Assembly: GCA_032158295.1 (NCBI GenBank)
Contig: CM063251.1
Coordinates: forward strand, 14,459,757-14,523,756
Reading direction: 5' to 3'
From: Pycnopodia helianthoides
Taxonomy: Eukaryota > Echinodermata > Asteroidea > Forcipulatida > Asteriidae
DNA length: 64,000 nt
The first letter of the stretch is position 1. Every line of letters begins with the position of its first letter. The notes below the pieces were generated by a model, which searched no databases, was not told where the DNA came from, and worked only from the letters and a program-made list of their open reading frames with translations. Position numbers and translations under genes: made by a program. Below are positions 58,004 to 64,000 of this stretch, in pieces.

Positions 58004-59377
58004 GTATTAAAACTTATTTCTTGAGTAATTACCAAGAGTATCCACTGCCTTAAAGACACCATTGTGTTCATATGAAGAGTGCATAATTGTATCCTTAAAA
58101 ATAATAATTGACATAGTAATTAGCTGTAAGGCAATCATTTTTCTCCTACGAGTTATTAATTCTAAACATGAAATAGGCTGTTATTCAACGATAATTGTAC
58201 GAAAAACAATAAGCAGGGGGTATCTTTTGAAAAATGATTCTGTCTTATTAATACTGCAAGTGTCTTGCAAACCATGCAACTAACTTCACAGCAGTTTTGG
58301 GCAGTGAAAGGGCAACAACATGGTTAGTTGATAACAACTTGGGAAAGAGAATATCAAATTGTTGTGCCAGAGGAAGTTAATTATTTGTCGCACTTTTTGG
58401 GTTGTTGTATTTTTTGGGTTGAGATTCTGATGCCGTGAATCTGTTTATTTGTATGAAACAGCTACCACGACCATTTAAAACAAACTAAGCAAGTATTACA
58501 TGTGTGTGCTGATTTAGTTTCCGTTTGCAAAGATTAGTCCCTCGACTCGTTTCAGTTATACCCTTATGTTCCAAAAAAAATCGAACCTGCCGCCGGGCCA
58601 CTAATCGCCCCGTTGCACGGTCAACCATTTGCGTGTATAGGGCTTCGAATTGGGGACAGCATGCAGGGAATAGAAACTCAGTGTTGTCACGGTAATGTAA
58701 TGACACTTTCATTCAAACAGTACATACAACGCGAATGAAGCATGAAGTCGAGGCTCTACACGCACATGGTAGATCCGTGCAAGTTGCAAATTCCCTCAAA
58801 GTTCAACACAACCCCGGCCCGCGATGACGCCTCCTTTATGTCCCTAGTTCAATTAAGTTACAGATAGCCCACTGCTCCATGATACTTCATACAAACTACC
58901 AATTAAAAATGACAACAGACAAAAACTACCTTTGGACGACCCATAAAACACATTAACGCTGCCCTCGATTATGTGTGTCTGTACAATTATAAGGTCTCTT
59001 CATGGTACGACTCAATTAATGGGAAGACACTTCTATTTTATCGGTTTTTATTTTCTAGATGGCTCAGTGGTAAAACCCTGACCTTAGCAGAGTAATTACA
59101 ATGATGCAGTTGTGACGTTATACTACAGTACTCTATTTATAATTATACAAATAATGGGTGCTTTAAAACTAACTAAGCTGTTACACTTTAAGATCAATTT
59201 GGAAACAAGATATAGGTTGAGTAGTAAATTGGTGATGTTTGAAATATTAGACACAAGTGACTGCGACATTGAAAGCAGCAACAAAAACGACATCTTAACC
59301 ACGGGTAAAGAAAATAACAGACTCCTTACATTTCTATGTTTTGTTATTCTTCCTTTTTTTCCTTTCTCTTTTTGCAG
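58004..59377 (+). other. Intron 7 (1374 bp)
   Basis: The only suggestive item is a SINE A-box-like block, GATGGCTCAGTGGTAAAACC, at 59059-59078. The frames at 58485-58712 (minus), 59112-59384 and others are short and unrecognised. Confidence 0.75.
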
Positions 59378-59461
59378 GCAATAAATCACGGGAGATTATC
59401 GAATTCGTGAACTCTAGCCAAAGCTTCACGGAAATAGAGGACATGTGGTTTAATTGGCCAG
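59378..59461 (+). CDS. GABBR2-like: GABA-B receptor exon 8 (end of ligand domain)
   Basis: The exon supplies the last two bases of codon 331 (Gly), residues 332-358 and the first base of codon 359 (Gly); phase 1/1, acceptor CTTTTTGCAG and donor CCAG/GTAATT. It encodes NKSREIIEFVNSSQSFTEIE followed by DMWFNWP. The family has a short strand (V-G-x-Y or I-G-x-Y), a variable loop and a W-x-G-S/G exit. There are sequons at N332 and N342. Confidence 0.9.
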
Positions 59462-59489
59462 GTAATTATGTTGTCCTACTTTTCAATTC

Positions 59490-60090
59490 CGCCACTGGCC
59501 CAGCGTATCAAAATATTTGCTCGGCTCAAAACAAGTCGTGTTCTAACTAAAAAAGCAAATAAGGTTACCAGCAAAAATACCTCATTATATCTCATGTGTA
59601 CCACAAAATGCAACTGGTTTCCTGCATGTTTTTTTTTTTTTTTTTTTTTTTGTCTTCTTCTTCTTAGCAACTCATTTTTAAAGTACAGTTTGTTGTCTGC
59701 TTGAATGGACACGTTGCCTTGGACTGGGCTATTTGGGCTATGAAAAGCGTTTGAAGGCGTTTATTATGAAATGAATATGGTTGGAAAGATGTTTTGAAAG
59801 TAGACTATAATTAATAACACAAATATCGCTCCAAACTGTGTGGTTTTTCTTTTACTTCGTTAGCCAACACGGACCGCCATTTTGGTGGTGTCCAAAATGT
59901 TGTTTTACAAGATGGCGGGTTGTGTTAGTAAACGAAGTAAATGGAAGACCACACAATTTCGAGGTATGTTTGTGTGGATCATTATATTCTACTTTGAAAA
60001 CATCTTTCCAACCATATTCATTCCATAACAACGCTTTTTATAGCCCAGTCCAAGGCAACGTGTCCCTTTAAGCAGCTCTCCGAGGGTGGG
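59490..60090. mobile_element. Family C MITE, copy 4, interrupted by family B at its TTAA
   Basis: The left part has AATAAGGTTACCAGCAAAAA and TACC with CTCATGTGTACC, followed by a long T run, and reaches TTGTCTGC at 59694-59701. The right part resumes after the inserted element with TTAAGCAGCTCTCCGAGGGT. In copy 2 the corresponding site reads GCTGCTTAAGCAG. It begins 30 bp after exon 8. Confidence 0.7.
59700..60071. mobile_element. Family B TTAA-type MITE, copy 2, long fold-back
   Basis: The left end TTGAATGGACACGTTGCCTT and the right end (inverse TTAAAGGGACACGTTGCCTT) are inverted. Pairing continues through GGACTGGGC, TATGAAAAGCG, GTTGGAAAGATGTTTT and CACTTCGTT-type arms to a centre with GGACCGCCATTTTGG. 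The whole 372 bp could fold into one hairpin. Confidence 0.88.
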
Positions 60091-60712
60091 CACAGGGTCC
60101 CAATCAGCCAAAATTTGTTTTTAAGTATGTGACAATGCTGCTCTGTACACAACAGACTGTCTACGAGCTGAAAAAAATGCCTGTTAATGTACATAGTTTG
60201 AGAGTGTTTCCCTGCATTATGTTTCCCTATATAGCAGACAGTCATAAAGTATACTTGGCAATGTTTCCTGCAGATGAAATTGGGCCAGGTCTATGCAAAC
60301 GCGAAAGCCTTAACTCAATTTTCATAGTTAATTTCCGGTGGAAAAGGCGTCGGTTGTTTCGAAGTTGGTCGAGATAAAGTTGTACATAGAGCATTATTTG
60401 TGTATGGTTGATTTTTGTTTAGTTTACTAGTCACCTCTGATTTATCCAGGTTTCGTGTCCGGGAATAACAAACAGTAATCAACCGTGGAGAATCTATAGA
60501 CTGGGCAAAGAGCGTGACTCAGCCATTATCTAAGGTTGGGATATATCAAGTCAATTCCAGTGCGACACAGATCCATTGGTAAACACGCACTGTGTGAGCA
60601 AAAGAAAAATACAAGCTAATATCTGTTGCCAACTCTCACTGGCAATCAATGCTGCACTTGCCATTCCTGGCCCTCTGTTGACGACATTTGCAGCGCTGTT
60701 GTCAATGTGAAG

Positions 60713-60916
60713 TAAAAAATGTTGTTCTACTATATATGGCGGGTTGTGTTAGTTCACGAAGTAAACGAAAAACCACACAATTTCGAGGCATATTTGTGTG
60801 TATCGTTATATTCTACTTTAAAACATCTTTCAACCCATAATCAACTCATAACGAACGCTTTTTATAGCCCAAATAGCCCAGTCCGAGGCAACGTGTCCCT
60901 TTAAGCAGCTCTCTGA
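60713..60916. mobile_element. Family B MITE right half plus family C end
   Basis: It contains ATGGCGGGTTGTGTTAGTTC, ACACAATTTCGAGGCATATT and GAGGCAACGTGTCCCTTTAA, and then TTTAAGCAGCTCTCTGAGG. The same junction of family B end and family C end occurs at 60060-60080. This is either a duplicated piece of that nest or an independent insertion into the same TTAA site. Confidence 0.78.
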
Positions 60917-61299
60917 GGTCTTGACATAATTATTCTGTCTCTTAGTGTTTGTTTTGTAAGTTGTGGACCCCCGAAAAGTTGGAGAAGAGACTCATTAGCA
61001 GAGGGTGTCGAAAATGTGGTCTCTGGAAAAGGATGACACTTTTAGCAAACACCACACAGTGTTTATGTTAAACACAGGAAAGTTTAATCAAAGATTTTCC
61101 GCACTGTGGTTTGTAGTTGAACCAGAGAATTTGGCTGTCGAGAGGCCAATTTGTATAGATTGGCGAAAACGTGTATAGCAATTTTATTTTTATTTTTTTT
61201 TAGATCGGTACCAGTGTTACAACAAGTTAATTTAAAAACCTCCTGTTTCCGACAATCACCCTCTCAAATCTATCCCCCGTTTCTGATTGATTGAAACAG

Positions 61300-61450
61300 G
61301 TGGATCGGCGCCAGTTGACGGCAAGTCATACCGGACTGAAAATATGGTCATCTATGAAGTTATCAGGCTGATCCTCTACGTACTGAGTGCTCTTGGTATC
61401 CTCATGGATTTGGCTTTCCTTGGAATTAACATCAGATACAGAGAAGAGAG
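61300..61450 (+). CDS. GABBR2-like: GABA-B receptor exon 9 (linker and TM1)
   Basis: The exon supplies the last two bases of codon 359 (Gly), residues 360-408 and two bases of codon 409 (Arg); phase 1/2, acceptor TTGAAACAG and donor AGAG/GTAACA. It encodes GSAPVDGKSYRTENM, then TM1 VIRLILYVLSALGILMDLAF, then LGINIRYREE. The S-x-P-x-D-x linker, LSAL and the F-x-x-x-N-I ending match GABBR2. There is no cysteine-rich domain between the ligand domain and TM1, which is characteristic of GABA-B receptors among class C GPCRs. Asp395 lies inside the predicted helix, which is unusual. Confidence 0.93.
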
Positions 61451-61523
61451 GTAACATGCTGTTTGAAAGAATACAAAGTCATTAATATTCGTGCCAATTC
61501 CGTCAAAACGACGCCAGAGACGC

Positions 61524-61859
61524 TTAAAGGGGCACGATGCCTTGGATTGGGCGCTTTGGGCTATAAAATGCGTTTGTTATGAATGTGGTTTGAACGATGT
61601 TTTAAAAGTAGAACATAATGATCCACACAAATGTACCTCTAAATTGTGTGGTTTTTCCTTTTATACTACGGTCCGCCATTTTGTATACCAAATTTTTACT
61701 CCACAAATGGCGGACCGTGTTAGTTTTACGAAGTAAAAGGAAAACCACGCAATTTATAGGCATAATATTTTGTGTGGATCATTATATTCTTTCCAACCAT
61801 ATTCATTTCATAACAAACGCTTCAATAGCTCAAGGCACCCAATTCAAAGGCAACTTTAA
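61524..61859. mobile_element. Family B TTAA-type MITE, copy 4
   Basis: The left end TTAAAGGGGCACGATGCCTT and the right end (inverse TTAAAGTTGCCTTTGAATTG) are inverted, the right one missing about nine bases. The centre has GGTCCGCCATTTTG and CAAATGGCGGACCG, an almost perfect hairpin tip. It lies 73 bp after the exon 9 donor. Its right TTAA (61856-61859) is also the left edge of the next element. Confidence 0.87.
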
Positions 61860-62688
61860 AGTCACCTGGAAATAGATTTTTTTTTTTTAAACATAAGAGT
61901 TTATGTATATTAACAATAAAACAATGTTTTGAGTAATTGTTTGTGAGGATTTATATGTAAAAAAAAAAATAGATAAAGTTGTTCGGGGGGTGACTCCGCC
62001 CATCCCCTTTTGTGACGTCAATCAAGGCAGACTTCGCCTCGATCGAACATCGACCCCCTCAAATTTGCTTGCGTTTACGTTGTAAACACACGTGCAAGTA
62101 GGTCCCAGAAGTGATCTTGTACGTTTCGAAAAAGGTTTTTTTTTTCTTGCATTTTCCGGCCTTGCCGACCAGGTGTATTGCTGCTGTATGCAGCTAAACA
62201 ACTAATGATGGGGTCAGTCTGCATTTGTTTCCTGCAGATCCCAAGTATAAGCGGTTGTGGGCCGCGAAAGTCAGACTAACGAGGGCAAAGTGGTCCGGTC
62301 CGACGTCGTTTTCGGCGCGATCTGTCATGTATGAATTCCTCGGTTTTCGATTGAGACCGCGCTGAAGCCAGCTAGTATACGCTAGCTAGTACACGTATAC
62401 TGTGATGTGGGTGACGTCCGCATACGCATCATACCGAACAGGTACCCAGACGTAATGTACGGGGCCAGACTACATTTTTTTTCCTCCAAATACCGTGCCT
62501 TGATTGACGTCACGAACAGCGCCACCATGTGTCAAGGTAAAGGGGGCCTACTCTAAAATTTGTAATTAAAATAAAAACTAATTTTTAAAAACCTTAGTTA
62601 ACTGTTTATTCACATTCCACTCATCAAAATACATTTATTAATGACAAAAGCTTTATTTTTACAAAATACCACTGCCAGGTGCCTTTAA
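61856..62688. mobile_element. Element K, 833 bp, TTAA-bounded
   Basis: The left end TTAAAGTCACCTGG and the right end (inverse TTAAAGGCACCTGG) match at 13 of 14 positions. Inner inverted blocks are TGTGACGTCAATCAAGGCAG (near 62010) and TGCCTTGATTGACGTCACGA (near 62500). The middle has GCTAGTATACGCTAGCTAGT, a hairpin. No long frame is present. Confidence 0.82.
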
Positions 62689-62800
62689 AGGGACACGTTG
62701 CCTTTGAATTGGGCACATTGGGATATAAAAAGCTTTTGTTATGAAATAGATATGGTTAGAAAGATATTTTAAAAGTAAAATATAATGATTCACACAAGAT
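62685..62800. mobile_element. Family B MITE left half, copy 5
   Basis: It begins TTAAAGGGACACGTTGCCTT and continues with TTGAATTGGGC, GATATAAAAAGC and ATATGGTTAGAAAGAT. After TTCACACAAG the sequence changes to unrelated ATCACCAAAG repeats. Its TTAA is shared with the right edge of element K. Confidence 0.8.
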
Positions 62801-62964
62801 AATATCACCAAAGTTATCACCGGGGTTATCACCAAAGTATAACTCTACCTTTAAACTTGCCCGAAGCATCTTTAACAAGAAGGCACCATTTATCAACAAT
62901 GAAGCCATCTTTGTCATTGTAATATTGATTCTCACTTTGCTTTCATCCCTTGTTAAATTCTAAG

Positions 62965-63097
62965 GGCAATCAAGATCTCCACTCCGCCTTTGAATAATCT
63001 GATCGTCTTGGGTAGCCTTCTCCTCTACATCTCGGTGTTTCTCTTCGGACTGGACGAGTCTAACTTTCAAAATAACGCCATTATTCGACTTTGTCAT
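62965..63097 (+). CDS. GABBR2-like: GABA-B receptor exon 10 (TM2 to start of TM3)
   Basis: The exon completes codon 409 (Arg) and gives residues 410-453; phase 2 in and 0 out, acceptor AATTCTAAG and donor CAT/GTGAGT. It encodes AIKISTPPLNNLIVLG, then TM2 LLLYISVFLFGLD and an extracellular loop ending IIRLCH. N-N-L-I-x-L-G and F-L-F-G-L-D are near-identical to GABBR2, while GABBR1 has NNL-T-A-V-G and F-P-L-G-L-D. Cys452 is the conserved TM3-top cysteine expected to bridge to extracellular loop 2. The acceptor has a weak pyrimidine tract with AAG instead of CAG. The coding sequence continues beyond the window. Confidence 0.93.
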
Positions 63098-64000
63098 GTG
63101 AGTTCCTTTATTAATTATATAATTTTGTTATTGCCGTGGATGATCTTAACATAAAGATACAATGCTTTTTTTATGGATCTAATTTATGCTATGGCATGTT
63201 TTATAGTTGTTTTTTTATTGTTAGAGAGCAAGTTTTAGGGAATTTGTCCCCGGTGTGTGACCCCCCCCCCCCCAATACGGTAATCGAGAGCTGAAGGAAG
63301 ATAGTCAAGAGAGGGCGTTATCAGACAAACTTTCTACACAATTTGTCGTATGGGGACGAATTCTCCGGGGATGGAGACAGAATCTTCTGCCACACTGAAC
63401 AACTTATACCATAGACGCGGCTTGTGAATGCAAGTGGCTGTTGGGTGGGCTGGCGCGCACAGATCTCTGCTTCACAGGAAACTTGGCCGTTTTCAACTTG
63501 GCGGCTGCAGCTAGGGCTAGATCATGACATTAAAACAATGTGTTGAAGCATAGGCTGTCTTTAGCAACACCCTTAGCAACAGCCACAGCCACCCGTTCAG
63601 ACACGGCTCTTTCCGTAATTACTTATTCATGTTGGTTATTTAATGAATGATCATATGAATAATCATTTAAATAATCATTTGAGTTCTGAATAGAAATGAG
63701 CTCTTCTTTCTTCTCCGTTCCTATTAAGTCTCGATTTCACCCATTTGGAGCAATACAAGTCAAAATATAGCACACAAACCGTTAAAATTTCATAGAAAAC
63801 TTCGAGCGCATCTTTCATATCTGTCGATCCCATAATATCATCCATAGCCACGCCCATTGTATCAATACAATCTCAATGCCGGTTTTGCTAACGGTCCTTC
63901 TCCCAGAGGGGTTCCGTGGTGGACAAACAACAAAATAATTATCAAAAGAATCAGGGGTCTACAAAAGGGCCTACACGTTTCAATAAACAAATTAGTTAGT
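63098..64000 (+). other. Start of intron 10 (at least 903 bp, runs off the window)
   Basis: It contains a C-run at 63260-63273, a family V fragment (63490-63620, inverted relative to the copy at 27455) and A/T-rich sequence. No further exon with TM3 motifs was found before the window ends. Confidence 0.8.

Larger units (their letters stand above)
59462..61299 (+). other. Intron 8 (1838 bp)
   Basis: The left half is family C with the nested family B element, and 60713-60916 repeats that junction. Stretches 60090-60710 and 60920-61299 show no further recognised feature apart from T-rich runs near 61190. Confidence 0.8.
61451..62964 (+). other. Intron 9 (1514 bp): three abutting TTAA elements
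   Basis: Nearly the whole intron is family B copy 4, element K and half of family B copy 5. About 165 bp of unassigned sequence with an ACC(A/G)AAGTTATCACC repeat precede exon 10. Confidence 0.85.
22582..63097 (+). other. Gene model: GABA-B receptor subunit 2-like, ten exons, partial at both ends
   Basis: Ten + strand exons with AG acceptors and GT donors join without a frame break to 1359 nt (453 codons). Introns are about 7969, 820, 14679, 7095, 2500, 1368, 1374, 1838 and 1514 bp. Junction phases are 0 for the first six, then 1, 1 and 2. The product is a class C GPCR: a Venus-flytrap ligand domain (residues 1-358 of this partial protein), a linker (359-378), TM1 (about 379-401), a short loop and TM2 (about 420-437). 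Matches to GABBR2 are closest at IIPGW-x-x-P-x-WW, FNY near residue 282, G-x-TG near residue 304, LSAL in TM1 and NNLI-x-LG in TM2. Missing parts are the N-terminus with signal peptide, TM3-TM7 and the C-tail. Sequons are at N115, N264, N288, N332 and N342. Confidence 0.92.

Overview
This is animal genomic DNA, not microbial. It has GT-AG introns of 0.8 to 14.7 kb, tRNA-derived SINE pieces, LINE 3' remnants and a dense population of short terminal-inverted-repeat (TIR) elements. A marine deuterostome is the best guess, and an echinoderm such as a sea star fits the TTAA-type elements with ends like AAAGGCCCTGTACACTATTG. That assignment rests on remembered repeat style and is not proven.

Layout. 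(1) Positions 1-13350 are one minisatellite array of a 12-bp unit (CAACTCGTACAC and variants) with no gene. Because the unit contains no stop codon in any of six frames, the long apparent reading frames there are artefacts. (2) Positions 13351-22581 are non-coding here: a diverged 140-bp duplication, a 21-bp tandem array, a LINE 3' end, three copies of a 280-bp tandem repeat, several miniature TIR elements, a SINE and a fold-back element. (3) Positions 22582-63097 hold ten exons, all on the + strand, of one gene: a metabotropic GABA-B-type receptor, closer to subunit 2 (GABBR2) than subunit 1. They join in frame to 453 codons. They cover the extracellular Venus-flytrap domain from within lobe 1, the linker, TM1, TM2 and the start of extracellular loop 1/TM3. 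The start of the gene lies upstream of what I can identify, and the rest of the seven-helix domain and C-tail lie beyond the right edge.

The introns carry most of the remaining content. The largest (intron 3, 14.7 kb) contains a 4.8-kb non-coding TIR element (34212-39008). Its left part is a 60-bp ACGTTG-rich array and its middle is a six-copy 420-bp array. Several elements are nested or abut at shared TTAA sites (42.4-43.7 kb, 59.5-60.1 kb, 61.5-62.8 kb). A possible antisense terminal exon of an unknown gene sits inside intron 4 (51158-51451, minus strand).

The receptor, if expressed, would act at the plasma membrane as half of a dimeric class C GPCR coupling GABA or a related ligand to G proteins. 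Its scaffold resembles GABBR2, but several positions that contact GABA in GABBR1 are also kept, so its ligand status is open. All homology statements come from by-eye comparison with remembered family sequences.
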